This document shows, one piece after another, positions 38,597-51,200 of a stretch of 64,000 nucleotides of DNA. The notes under the pieces were generated by a model. It was given only the letters and a program-made list of their open reading frames with translations, made no database searches and was not told the DNA's origin. A program made the position numbers and the translations under genes. This stretch comes from Arctopsyche grandis (taxonomy: Eukaryota; Arthropoda; Insecta; Trichoptera; Hydropsychidae). The DNA lies in assembly GCF_051622035.1 (NCBI RefSeq), contig NC_135362.1, positions 15,227,501-15,291,500 of the forward strand, read 5' to 3'. Position 1 is the first letter of the stretch, and the number at the start of each line of letters is the position of its first letter.

Positions 38597-41500
38597 TTAT
38601 TTGCCAATGACACTACTCTCACAATGTTGCAACCAAATCTTCATATTATCAGTCAATTCAGATTCGATATTTAATTGCTTGATAATACTCCAAGCTGCCA
38701 CATCGACAATTGACATGTCGGTAAATCCTCCAATCCATTTTCCTTTTCCCAATTTAGTCCCCAAGGACCGAATGACAGCCTGTCGTTCTTTCATTGTTTT
38801 GAGTGTTTGTAATTTATGACAAATGTCTAGAAGAGAATCAATCTCCCAAAAACAATCTTTTTCAGAATAGGAAAAAGAACAACTTATTGCTGATACGATA
38901 TACCGTAGAACATTGACTTCCCCACATATTATTATCGGTACAGAAGAAACAATTAATTCAGTATATGCACCAACTGCAACATGAAATGCCAATTTGTTTA
39001 AACAAAAGAATATGTAGATATATAATATAATCAAATATTTCTGATTTCTTAAGGGGTTTGTAAACAAGCAAAATTTTTACGACAATGAATATGAACGGTC
39101 AGCAATATGGTCATATAGCTATGTTTGTTACATGACACTATTGCTGATGATATCGCTCGCTATAAGAAAATTCGCAGTAATAAATGTTTCTTTACCACTC
39201 TCTCACATGTGTGGGTCTCTGTCGCTGAAATGTGGGGCTTCGGGATACGACAATGACACAATGAATACGAATGTGTTTTGTTTAGTTTAGAATAACTTTG
39301 TACAAATGAAAAAGCACCCAGTTTCATAAATGAAATACAGTGCTGCGGAATGTAAAAGCCACTGATTATAAAGAAAGATAGTTGGGCGTATGTATATATA
39401 TATACATACATACACACCTATATATTTCGGAAAAATATGAAATTTCTCGCAAAGCGAATAAAAATTTAAAAGTGTACAAACAGAGTGAACAAAGACCTTA
39501 TCTACATACATACATTCTTGATTTCTTTGTAAAATCAAATTGTATGCAGTAAGCACAAAGACTATCCATGATTTCCGAGTACACAATGCGTGTTACCACA
39601 AAATCTAGATAATAACAAAACAGCAACTTATTAAATAATGAGCCACACGGGTCTACTTCCTTCCACCGACTTGAAATATCTCGAGACTCGTTTTCCCAAC
39701 TTTTTCGGTGTATCCCATTATCGAGTTTGCATAAATACAAAACACATACGAAAATGTTTTGCATAGAGAAATACTTATTTTACGAGATATACATAAACAA
39801 TTAAAATTTTTTAGAAAGAATTGATTTTTAAATGTTTTTTTTAATATTTTAAAGGTGTGTTAATAGCTTAAGAGTCTAAGAATGATCACAATATGTATCG
39901 TACATTAACCATTTTAATCCCAAACTATTTTGCGCGGTACATATGAAGAATCCTAAGGCATTTTTTGAAGAAAAAAAAAAGGTAGTCTTTATTTTATTAT
40001 TTATCTCAGCTAATACTATATTCTTGGTATTATTTTTTTGATAATTATATAATAATTATATATAGGCTGTAAAGCAAATATGTAAATGAATGAATACAAA
40101 AATTTAGTTATCAAAATAATCATTTTTGAGTTTGAATGTTGAACGACTTTTGAAATAATACAAAATATTATTTCTAAATACGAAGTACAAAGGCATAAAA
40201 ATTCTAAAAATAAACTTTGTTTATCCTGTAAGCCACTAGCATGCTGGGCCTTTTCTATACAGCACAACAAATTGCTGCGAAATGCTTTTTCGGTCAAACA
40301 ATAAAATGCTTGAAAACCAATATCTGGTTATCTCCAGATATTCAATATGCAGTAAAGACATAGCTTCAAATTTAACAATTCTCGCCGATAGTAAATAAAT
40401 ATAGTCTCAAAATGTGTTCGAAAGCAGGGGCCGATAAATCGGACCCTGGGAGTCTTCGCATATACCAGTGGGACCGATAAATTGGGCCCGTAGGATTAAA
40501 AGCGTTAAAGATATTACATGCATGTATACAAAAAACATTTTACAATATACAAACTCTTACATGCATAAAATATACAAACTGCTACATGTATAAAATATAC
40601 AAACTCCTGTTCAAGGAGACAAAAAATCGAGAAAACGAGTCTCGGGATATTTCAGGTCGGTCGAACAGAGCGCACCAGAACCACACATTGCTGGGACACA
40701 TATTGCGCATGGGATGCTGAAAATGCTGTTGGATAGTTACCGAACGATATCGTTTAAAAATGTTGCTCAGTTACAGACCCTTGACTTACCATTTTTCCAT
40801 ATAAGAGTTATATTCATATTTTGATTCGACGTATTTGAATTCGTTAATCGGTCGTTGAATTCCTTCAGAGATGTTTTCAGACTAGGTACAGAAGAATGTG
40901 TATGACAGTCTATGTTTATTTTCAAAAGTTTCTTCAAACTCAGAAGCGAATACGGAGGATGGTCCGGACTTACATTGATTACTACATCACGAGGAAGATC
41001 ATTCTGTAATATACATATAGACAATTTAATTCAGTCACACATCTGTGTTCCATATTATTTTACACTTGTTATCATTATTATAGTTACCGATTGATATTTC
41101 TTCACTGCTACGACGCTTTGAGTTGTAGTATTTACTGATAATAAATTTTCTCGCATAGTTTGCATTTGCTTCTGAAGACATTCTAATTGTTCTAATAAGC
41201 GTATTTGCCTAGTTTCCAACATCTCTAGCTGTTTCGAAGGTCGCTGTAAAATATATTAAAAAAAATAAGTAATCTAAATGGCAAATAATTGTAAGCAATT
41301 TGACAATATTGGTCGACAATGAACGAGTTAAATAAAATGGTATTTAAGTGTGTAGAATCTGAAAATATATGAGTGAGCTTATTTAATGTAGTGAGATCAC
41401 TCGGAATAAAATGAGACGAGTGCAATTCAGAAAGGAAGTTAATATTATTAAATCAAATTTTAACATTTCAAATTATTAGCTTAGCTTGTTTGAATGATCT

Positions 41501-42429
41501 CATTTACATTTTATTCGAGCATTTCAAACATTGAAGAGGTTTAAATGGGTCAAATTCTAAATGATTGTTCAATATGCTATCACCTTTAATTTATATACAT
41601 ATCTTTTCAAATAACGAGTTTTTTCAATAGACTGAGAAAAGTTGAAACAAATATAATAATGATTATAGTACAAAAATATAATAACAGTTAATATATGTAA
41701 GTGGTAATTCCGTCGACGATATCTTCTTTACACTACTGTCAAATTTTACAATTTAAAGCATAGTTCGCAATTAGGGAATCGAAATCGAAAACTGAATTTG
41801 ATAAAATCTCACAAAATTGACTATTACATAATAAACCATCAAATTTGTATCGAATGAGTTATAAAAATAGGCTTTTAGTCTAATTGTGGCATATCTAGTT
41901 CAAACGTGCGGAAAAATAACCAAAGCGACGTATCAGAATGACCACTACGTTCTCGAAATAGGTGGCAAATACGAATTTCCGGGGAGGAACCCGCCTCGAC
42001 GAGGGAATTAGCGATAAAATTGGGATTTGGTCGATTTTGGCGGGAATTTTGAAGGTTTCCTGTCAAATTTGAATCGATAGGAGGACGGGGGGCGGACGGG
42101 GGAGGAGGGCTGACAGCTCGGCGGACATATTTGAATTCGGTCAGTCGAGGCCGGGGCGCCGCGCTAAGCGTTACCCCGCGGCCGCGCCCCTCGGGCTCCG
42201 CCCCCGCGCGCCCCACGCTCCTTGCCACCCGCCGCAAGGACACCTGCAGCAGCCGCACAACCTGCGACAGGATGTCGGGAACGGCGGCCGTCTCTGCGCT
42301 CGCCGACCCGCCCGCCTCCGTCGTGGCGTGCAGATTTGACAGCCGGTACATGCCGCAAGGCAGCTCCGGCGCGCGCGGCCACTCCACCAGCGGCGCCACT
42401 CGGTACATGCAGCTCGTGGCCGCACACAT
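38597..42429 (-). CDS. Aimp2: AIMP2, scaffold of the multi-tRNA-synthetase complex
   Basis: AIMP2 (p38) is the structural scaffold that bridges synthetases in the cytosolic multi-aminoacyl-tRNA synthetase complex. There are four minus-strand exons: 42429-42244, 41243-41088, 41003-40790 and 38973-38597 (stop at 38597-38599), about 310 residues. The N-terminal motif LPCGMYRLSNLH matches the lysyl-tRNA-synthetase-binding motif of the family (LPTCMYRLPNVH in human). Exon 2 encodes a leucine-rich coiled coil (QLEMLETRQIRLLEQLECLQ). Exon 3 holds DVVINVSPDHPPYSLLSLKK and ITLIWKN. Exon 4 is the GST-C-like end with GKWIGGFTDMSIVDVAAWSI. Two in-frame ATGs, at 42429 (G at -3) and 42408, both suit the family start. 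The exon-1 donor is CAG/GTGTCC at 42244 or CAG/GTTGTG at 42262, both in phase and neither ideal. Confidence 0.9.
38974..40789 (-). other. Aimp2 intron 3, no further gene seen
   Basis: AT-rich intron of 1.8 kb. Near 40610-40730 a plus-strand frame includes NHTLLGHILRMGC, which faintly recalls the C-terminal GHILRM motif of LINE proteins; it is too short to support. A direct GGGCCGATAAATCGGACCC / GGGACCGATAAATTGGGCCC pair lies at 40426-40490. Confidence 0.4.
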
Positions 42430-42440
42430 TCCCTCCCACT

Positions 42441-42476
42441 CCGCTTCCGCTTCCGCTTCCGCTTCCGCTTCCGCTT
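42441..42476 (+). repeat. (CCGCTT)6 hexanucleotide repeat in Aimp2 5' leader
   Basis: Six exact copies of CCGCTT lie just upstream of the first Aimp2 ATG. On the gene strand they read as GAA GCG repeats, in frame with the Aimp2 start. If a non-ATG start upstream were used they would encode an alternating Glu-Ala stretch; there is no in-frame ATG to do so. Confidence 0.85.
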
Positions 42477-43358
42477 CCCACACCCCGGCTCGGCTGCGGC
42501 TCGGCCCCCGCTCTCCGCCCTCCGCGCGGTGAGGTTATGTCGAACGTCGGATGCGCGAGTGGCGCCTCTCTCGGTGACAGCTGCACACACTCGCCACCCG
42601 CGCGACCTCTAGCGGGCCCTTTTCGAAACACTCGTTTCGAGCGCTATTTTATTTTGCACATTTCGCCGACTCTGTTGTTGTTTGCATGTAAACATAAAAA
42701 TGTCAAAATAATATTTTCTTTTCGAAATTATTTTCGAATCGCGTAATTCGTAATTCGTAAGAACGCGCGAAATGATTATGAACGACGTTATACTATGGCG
42801 CACGTGCGGGACGCGTTCTCCGCTACGAACCCCATTCACTCCTCAATTTGTTTTTCATTCGTATCTATCTACTATGTACGCATTTTACTGTCGTTTGAAC
42901 TAATCAAATCTTTGTTTCTAGAAGCTTGATTTCAATCGTAATACCCTATGTATGTTTATTATTTGGAGCAATTTTCGATTCGCTCACATTTCACTTTGTA
43001 CGTTTCAATAGATAGCCATTTTGAATCAATTATAGCCATTTGAATTTATTTTCACTGATAATCTTGTATGCAACATTATGTTGCGGCTCAATAGTTTATT
43101 CGTTGATAGAAAATATATAAAGGTAAAAAATATAAGATTAATCAAAAAGTCCAATGCTAATTTTTATGTTAATCTTTTTATTTTCACTTCTGTAAACCAA
43201 ATGATAAACTATTTTCAACATTTTTCGTCTTTTATCAATAGATTTCTACAAAAACATGAATTTAGAAGTGCGCATAAGTTCAAGTTCATGAATTGCATAA
43301 TTGGAAATTGATTTCATAACTTCAAAATCCGAAAGAATTGAAAAGAAAAGTCGCATAT

Positions 43359-43439
43359 CCAAAGTCTGGCCAGTAGCAACTAGTGGGAATTTAACCCGTG
43401 ACCACTTTATATGCTTACCACTAGTCCATGCTGCTGATT
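43359..43439 (-). mobile_element. tRNA-derived SINE head (copy 1)
   Basis: On the minus strand, CAGCAGCATGGACTAGTGG...AGC resembles a pol III A box and GGTCACGGGTTAAATTCCCA a B box, at tRNA spacing. The acceptor-like ends AGCAGC and GTTGCT(A)CT partly pair. The copy aligns with 44431-44524 over most of its length. Confidence 0.65.
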
Positions 43440-44254
43440 GTAATTAAAAAATACGAGGCAAGATCCGGGAACCTTGTGTAAATATACGAAATACTGCTAC
43501 CATTAGGACGAAAGCCCCCCGAGTGGTACGTGTTTTTTTTTTTAGATACTTTTAAATATGCGAAGAAAAACGCAGCACCCCTCGTCCCATATACATGGTA
43601 CACAGTCCCAAAAATCATCCCCTTTAGTGTTTTCGGTGATATTTTATCCTTGTACATATTTGTCCTTGCTTGACAGTTATCGATAACGGTGAATCCCATA
43701 TTTGAAGAAATGTAGCAGAAACTTGTCGGTTGTACATATATAGATATGCATACACGTGCGACCTCTAAAACACTCGATTTCGGTTTGGGTAACACCCACT
43801 CTTTATGGTCACAGCGGGAAGCCAAGGACACGTGACGTCCCATACCATTCGGTGTTTTTTTTGCCCTTAATGTCTTTGCATAATATTGCAAGTAAATTAG
43901 AATATATTTTTTTTACATACATATATACCAGGAAATCTTACAGGTAAACGCCAATGCGTCTTTCTAGCCAATTACAAACATCGATATACAATTTTTAGAA
44001 TAATTTTAACGAAGCATCGTAGAGACATTTATGGATACTTTTTTGATAAACTTACATTTTCTGAGCATTTTCATATATGTATGTAAATCACCAATTTTCT
44101 AGATGCTGAAAAATTCGTAATTGGCGAGACATTTACAGACAAATTTGCAGCATTTTTATACGAATCAGCAAAATTTGAGATGCTAAAATTTCAAAAATTG
44201 CGATAAATGGGTAAATATTTCCAATTTTTTGGAACCGTTTCAGTGATAAGAAAT

Positions 44255-44412
44255 GGTTCGGTGATTAGAGCGATCTCGCGCAAGTCACTAAAATCTCGAT
44301 CACGGAACACCTGGCACCCAAAAACTCCATAAATCAAAAGCCAACTATGTGAAATAACGAGAACTCGAGTACCAGATGTTCCGTGATCACTTTTTGCGGA
44401 ATAGTCCGTTTC
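44255..44412. mobile_element. Foldback MITE of the GGTTCGGTGATTA family
   Basis: The left terminus GGTTCGGTGATTAGAG and the right terminus TAGTCCGTTT match the two ends of the element at 59262-59532. An inner inverted repeat pairs GATCACGGAACACCTGG with its complement before 44400. The left half also aligns with 58700-58825 (AGTCACTAAAATC, AACANCTGGCA). No clean flanking duplication is present. Confidence 0.55.
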
Positions 44413-44430
44413 AGACGTCCCAGTGTAACA

Positions 44431-44524
44431 AACCAAGGTCTGGCTATAGCAGCAATCAGTGGGACTCAAACCCGTGACTATATTCGAAAGCATATATGCT
44501 AAACATTAGTCCACGCTGCTGGTT
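44431..44524 (-). mobile_element. tRNA-derived SINE head (copy 2)
   Basis: The minus strand reads AACCAGCAGCGTGGACTAAT, then TTAGCATATATGC and the B-box-like CACGGGTTTGAGTCCCACTG. The end GCTGCT pairs with the opening AGCAGC, preserving a tRNA-like acceptor stem. It shares GCCAGACCTTGG downstream with copy 1 (GCCAGACTTTGG). It is not called as a functional tRNA because the arms are degraded. Confidence 0.65.
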
Positions 44525-45268
44525 TATATGTTTTGAATGCAGTTCAGAACAAATGTCGTTCACTTTTTTTCTTGTGCGGAATTCTGCGCGACTTTTTCGG
44601 GCGCCAGTGTGCCACCTCTCCTTCGTAAAACCGCTAGAACGTAATCGCTCGACACTCTAATTCGATGCCTACATAAGTTTCGTCATCAAAATCTGTATAG
44701 GAAAAAAAAAGTAAAAAAGTAAAAACGGCAAATCGCAGAGTGGAAGCGTGTGCGGCGGCTTTGCACAGAGTACAGGTGAGGGGAGGACGGCATATCGGCG
44801 GTGAGCGGGGTGTCCAAGATGGCCGTCGGCGGGCAATAACCGGCGTGCGATTCGCGTTTCGAGGAGCGGGAGGTCCGCGCCCCCAGCGACGCTTCCGCGC
44901 CCCACGTCTGACGCAACCGCAGGGCGCAGCCCGAGGGCAGCAGTGCGGGGCGACCGGCCGGCGGCTGCGGCTGCGGCAGCCGAGAGGCGTCGTCTGCGAT
45001 CGATATCGCCGTCGAGGGCGCCACCGTCGCCGCGTATTCCCTGGCGTTTGGCGTTTGCCGTTTGCAAGCTCGTGGCCAGCGTCCGCACCTGTCAGCGCCG
45101 AAGCGCGCTCTATCGCGCGGTAAAGCTCGCGTCGTGCGCACACTTTTCGGCAGGGTGCGGGGCGGGGCGAGGGAACGCACGTGTGACGCAGTGGAGGGGG
45201 GGATGAGCCGCTGAGCCGCTGAGACGCTGAGGCCGAAGGTGAAGGGGGAGGGGCGCACGCTCCAACTC

Positions 45269-45277
45269 ATGCTTTGA
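45269..45277 (+). promoter_or_regulatory. Minimal uORF (ATG CTT TGA) one base before the E(bx) start
   Basis: The two-codon frame ends at 45277 and the E(bx) ATG begins at 45279. A second short uORF, ATG AGC CGC TGA, lies at 45203-45214. If both are in the mature leader they could lower or gate translation of E(bx) by requiring reinitiation or leaky scanning. Confidence 0.5.
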
Positions 45278-45278
45278 C

Positions 45279-48200
45279 ATGTCGTCGCGATCGGGAAGGA
45301 AACGCGGGAGGCGCGCGGCTGCCACGACCGAGCGGCCGCGCGCCCCCAAGCGAGCTCCGGTGCGCCCCCCGGACACGGGACGGGGCCGCCGCTCCAACGC
45401 CGGGGCCGCCCGGGGCTACGACTTGCAAGCTGCCGACGCTCGCGACTCCGAATACCACTACGGGTCCGACTTCGGCGACGACTCCGAAGAGGTGTCCGAG
45501 CCCGAAGATCAAATCGAATCCGAGTCCGAGTCCAGCCCCGAACCGGACCCCGCCAGCGATAGCGATTTTTCGCTCGGCGGGCGAGCCAGCCCCGGAGAGG
45601 TGCGTCGATTCTTAGTACGGCCGCCTAGTCCGGAACCGCTTTGGATCCAGCGGGATCGTCCTGTCCCACCTCTGCGACTGCCGGATTCTTCCGAAGATCT
45701 ACTCGTGCCTAGAGACGTAGCTCTGAGAGTGTCCGCCGTGTACGAAATCCTACGTCGTTTCCGACACCCCATAAGACTGTCTCCGTTCCGCTTAGAAGAC
45801 CTCTGTGCGGCTATAGCCTGCGACGAACAGAGCAGCCTCCTCGCCGAAATTCACATCGCCTTGCTTCGAGCGCTGCTCCGAGAGGAAGACTCTCAGCAGA
45901 CTCACTTCGGTCCCATCGATCATAAGGACAGCGTGAATATCGCTCTTTACATGTTGGACGTTGTTACGTGGCCCGAAGTGCTACGAGCCTACGTAGAGAG
46001 CGATAAGTCCTTCAATCGGGACATATTGCTTATGTTGAACTCTTGCGAGTATCCGTTCACCGGATTCGAAGAGAGAATAAAAGTGTTGGAATTCTTGTGC
46101 GATCAGTTCCTAATTACGAATCCGATCAGAGAAGATCTGACCAGTGAAGGTATACAAAAGTGAACTTTTTATAAATTGTATATTGTATTTGTTTAATTTT
46201 TCAGGCCAATTATTATGAAATTAAACTAAACGATTCGTCTAATACCGACCGTTTATTTTGTTTCAGTGTCTATTCATTACGATGACCATTGTCGGGTTTG
46301 TCACCGTTTGGGTGACCTGCTATGTTGTGAGACGTGTCCTGCAGTATTCCATCTCGAGTGTGTGGATCCACCTCTCGTCGATGTCCCGTCGGAAGATTGG
46401 CAATGTGCGCTTTGCAAGAGTCACCGATTGCAAGGCGTCACAGATTGCGTGTCAGATGTTGAAAAACAGGGACTTTTATGCCGTCACGAACATTTAGGCT
46501 TTGATAGACAGGGCAGAAAGTATTGGTTTTTATGTCGAAGAATATTTGTGTAAGCACCGACCGTCAATATTTGTCATTATATAAACTTGAAATAATTGTT
46601 GTGCAAATTTTAATTAAATTTTTTTATTAAAATTATATTTTATTACAGTGAATCTGAAGAAGGAATCGTTTGGTACTATTCAACTATTCCTCAATTTGAA
46701 GAATTACTTTTCGCCATAGATTCTCAAAATATGGAAAACGGCTTGTATAGAGAATTAATGGAATGCAAGCAAGAAATAGTACGACAGATGGAAATTACTG
46801 ATAAAATTACTAATCTATTGAAAGGCAATAGGAAATCATACATTGAAGTAGAAAATTCGATAATATTAAGACTGCAAAAAGAACGAAATGAAAAGAAAAC
46901 GATCGAAAATGAGGGCAAAAATGTAGATGGTGATGACCTTACATCGATGGAGGTTGACTCTGAAGCGATCGTCGTTGGCTGCAACTCTACCATCGATGCT
47001 GAAGGCGAAACCGTATCACCCATTAATACGGCAGAGAATTCTTCCAAAACTACTTCCAATGCTGAAAATGACAAGGCCTCTTCTGGGCTCGAAGATGCGA
47101 GAAAAAGAGCCGAGGAAAAACTCGAAAAAAGAATTGAAGGTAGAATGATTGACCCTGTTTTTTTGTTTTATTACTTAGTTTTCGAACTAAGTTACTAATT
47201 TAAAATTTTTCATTGTAGACCTGGATACCCAAAGACTTACCCGATTAAAGTTTAGTCAAATTTCATCTGGAACATTATTGTTCAAATTGGGCAACGACAC
47301 TAATTTTAGAACGTACGTAAATCAATACACCGTTAACACCTTGGCTTTAAACAAACCGCAGCGAAATGAAGAGAGAGACAAAAAAAGACACTTAGCCCAT
47401 AAATTTTCGTTATCTTGTGCTCAAGAATTCAAGTGGGTGGGATTATTGAACGGTGAGTGATTTTCATTTTTGTTAAATAAATTTTAAATTATCTTTTTAA
47501 TTTTGTAATGACTTAACTATGAATTGTTTCAGGTACAAGATCTCTCCTCGTCAATACCCTCCGTCAGACACTACTTCAATTAGAAAATAGCGTTTCTTCC
47601 GTTTTTATGCATCCAAATTGGACACTTTTAAGAAAACCTTGGTTGCAAGCTGTGCAGGCGTCTCTTGTGCCGAGAGACTTTGCACGTGCTATAATCGTTT
47701 TGCAAGTAAGTGACATTTTTTTTTACATACATATATCGTTTTTTTTTTAATAATTCACTTTACCCATCAATTTTTAGGCTTGTATAAAAAACGTTGTGTT
47801 TTTACCCGTTTGGCATGAACAACTTGGTCATGTTCGTTTACAAAGAATTACAGCAGCAGATAGAGAAGAAAGGAAAAAAATAGAAAAACGTGAAAAGAAG
47901 GAAAAAGAGGAAGAAGAGGAACGAAATAAAATTTCGTTTTTTGTTAAATATCCTATATCCTTCAAACACCAAGTAATTTTTTTTTATTTATAATATTCAA
48001 TTTATCGTGATATTTTCGATGCCAACATATTTTATTTTTAACAGATTTGGAAGCAAAAAGGCGAAGAATATCGAATACATGGTCAATGGGGTTGGTTGTG
48101 GCATACTGCTACACGTAAATTTAGACGTTACCCCAATTATAAAACTGGCTTAAGTTCTGGGCCACAAAAAATATTTGCGCAAGTCCAAATAGAAAACGCA

Positions 48201-51200
48201 ATTAAGATTATTTGTGTTCAACCTAAAACCTATGATTTTTTATCCAAAGAGAATACAGATGACGATTTCTTTGATCAAGGTAATTTCATTTTTTTTGCTA
48301 TCTTTTAATCTTATCAATTACTTTTAGTATTGAAAATATTGTATTGTTTTCAGTTCCTTACAATATAAAAGCCTTAAAAACGGGCATCGACCATCAATTT
48401 TTTGAACAAATTGATATTCAAAAGGCCTTGACATCCCCAACGCGCTTGCTCTATCCTAAGGTTGCCAAAAAGTCTCGTCTTGATTGTTTACTGGCTCGTC
48501 GCATTCATTTTAAAATTTTAGAAGAACGACAATATGACCAAAATATTTTTATGCCAATTAAAGAAGACACTATGAAAGAAGAAGAGGATCAAAGTGTAGA
48601 TGTTGAAAATGATGAAAACGAAGCATTGTTGTCTACAAATACAATTGAAACAAATTTGCCAAACAAAGATGATGCTACCAATATGACTAAGGAAATACAA
48701 ACACTTAGGCAACAGTATACTGAAACTGTGCAGCTAGCCAAGGGGTACAAGTGTTATATGAAAGGGTGTAATTCAAGTGCTTCAGCATCGCAAGCGCCAT
48801 CATTTATATGCAACTGTTATTCTCCGTTGTGTATTAGAAAAGATAAACTTAGAAAAGAATTACTTGCACTTATTAAGAAAGTACATAATTCATCTAATAG
48901 CAATATATCAGGGAAAAATTTAGACTTGAAAACCAAATCAGATTTGAATGCAAAAAATGAGATTTTAAAAGATTTAACTTCTGCTATAGCCTCAGCACAC
49001 AATTATGATAGGAAGTATCTTAACGAAATTGTGAAGTTTAGTGAAAAAATTAAAGTTGAAATGGACTCTGAACAAAATTGCGAAGTCAAAACTGAATCAA
49101 AAGATTCTGGACACGACTCGTTTGAAGACTGTCTCAACATCAAATCAGAGCAAGTTTTAGAAGAATCCGTAATTCCAGCGGTGGGCAATGAGATGGAACT
49201 CGATCAATATATTTGCAGTGAGAATGAAATTGATCTTGTTGGTATGGCAGAGACTGAAAAAGTTGTTGACAATTCTGAGACCGAAAGAAGAAGTAAACGA
49301 GAGCGTAAAATTAGAGACGTCAGTATTGTAAAACAAACAAATGACGAGGATGCGGACAGTGATCGACCTCCAATACCAAAACTTCGTATCTCCACCAGGG
49401 GCAAATCAGCAAAATCTCAAGCTCTAGCTCAAAGTGAAGTCAAAGTTTCTAACAAGCCAACCTATAAAGCGGCGTTCAATAGACGATTTCTATTGGGTAA
49501 GAATTATACTAAAAAAGAGGATAGGCCAATAAAAACTGAATTGGCACCAGATGGTAGTGCTAGAGTATATTCAACAACATCTACTATGGGAAAAGTTTAT
49601 TTGAAGAAAATTCCATCTCCCGAAAAGAAGAAAAAACGCGTAACTGTCAAATATCCACTTTGTTCTACTTTTCATACTAGAAGCAAAGCGAAAAGTATTA
49701 TGGTTTTGCCAGCACATGAGCTCAACAGGCTTGCAAGGAATGGAGGACGTTTGCAAGTTATTGGTTTTAATCACAATTCGAAACCGAACAGTTGCATCTG
49801 GCCGTATCCCTGTGCCAGACCAACCTTCAAAACCTGCTGGCTATATCGTACATTTAGTTTGTCAACGCTGGCGGCAGTTTCACTTCAAATGCGAATTTTG
49901 TGGGTGTGCATAAGGTGGGACGATATGGCGACAAAGCCTTCGAACAACGACGGTAAACATCAGATAACAACAGAAACTGAAATTATATCATTGGAAATGC
50001 TGAAACATCGTAATATTGGCCAATTTTTGGACAAAACCCAATATTTGCGACGCAAAGTGATAATACCCCTCGAAGTTCCCAAAACTGTGAGAGAAGTTAC
50101 ATCTATACGAAGCGGTCTTCGTAAACGTAAGCGGGCCGAATCACCTCAAAGTATGGAGCCTCAGGTTACGGAGGAGTGGGTGGACGAAGATAAACTTGAA
50201 TTGTGGGAAATTAAACAATACGGCGAAAGGGTGGAGAGAGCAGTACCCATCACCCGTACTTTTACAGGAAAGTTACCGTTGACCAGAAGCAGTACTCAGG
50301 ATCAGAGAGACATGGCTGTTAATAGTACCACATCAAAAGTTTCCGCTCAGGAAATCAAGGACAAAATGGAACAGCAACTACGTATGCAAAGAGCGGCGCA
50401 TCAACAGAAAAGAGCGCAAGAGATGTCGCAAGGTATGTTTTATTACATTCAATTTTTTACTAATTATCATGTACTCGTATCAATTTAATGTTACGGTCAA
50501 TGTGATCCAGTTAATGCTAATGTTATTGATAAATTATTGCTATTATTCATTTTTAACCAAACTTAACTTACCTCCCTTCCCTCTCTTAATCTGATTAATC
50601 GCATTAACTGATTATCATAAATAATAAACCAGTTTTTCACATTGACCAAAGATACATATATAATAAATCAAAGAGTGAAGTTAACCAGTTCCATTTTTTG
50701 TATAATTTTTCATCTTCATTGGACTTAAAGGAAATAAATTTAGTTTTTATTATTTTTGAGATTTGTAATAAAGAAAAAATCTTTGTACATAGTTGCTGTA
50801 CAAGATGGCTCTATCAAATTATTAAACAAAAATGGAACTCCTCAATCTGGAAAATCAGCACTCACTTCATTGTTGACATCCAATTCAGGTACTCCGACTG
50901 GCAATAAAACAGTAATTGGTACTAGAAGAGTTTTCATGACGAAAGGTGCTGATGGAACTACGAGAGTAATCGCTCAGCCTACAACAGCTCAAAAAACACC
51001 TACACCGTCTCCACAGACATCAAATCAACAACAATCTTTGATGAAAACTCAAAATAACCAAACTCCAAAAGAAGGTCCTCAAAAAGTCCAAATAATCAGG
51101 GGTCCTGACGGGAAGATCACGGTGAGAGGTTTGATTCCTGGCCAACAATTGCTCCAAATGCCCGATGGGAAATTGCATGTTATAGCTTCCGGGCAAACTG

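Larger units (their letters stand above)
42477..45278. promoter_or_regulatory. Divergent Aimp2 / E(bx) intergenic region with two GC-rich shoulders
   Basis: The two start codons are 2.85 kb apart and face away from each other. Sequence around 42160-42640 (Aimp2 side) and 44740-45620 (E(bx) side) is strongly GC-rich with many CG dinucleotides, against an AT-rich middle (42640-44640) that holds a foldback element and two SINE heads. Each shoulder most likely carries the promoter and 5' UTR of its own gene. No TATA box or initiator can be set with confidence. Confidence 0.5.

Noticed and set aside
40609..40728. Possible LINE C-terminus with NHTLLGHILRMGC
   Set aside because: Only about ten residues resemble the motif and the frame stops directly afterwards.
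42131..42746. Several long overlapping ORFs on both strands near the Aimp2 5' end
   Set aside because: GC-rich sequence lacks stops in all frames; only the minus-strand frame with the MYRLSNLH motif matches a known family.
44634..45397. Long Arg/Ala/Pro-rich ORFs around the E(bx) leader
   Set aside because: The same GC-rich artefact; none shows domain similarity and all overlap the E(bx) 5' end.
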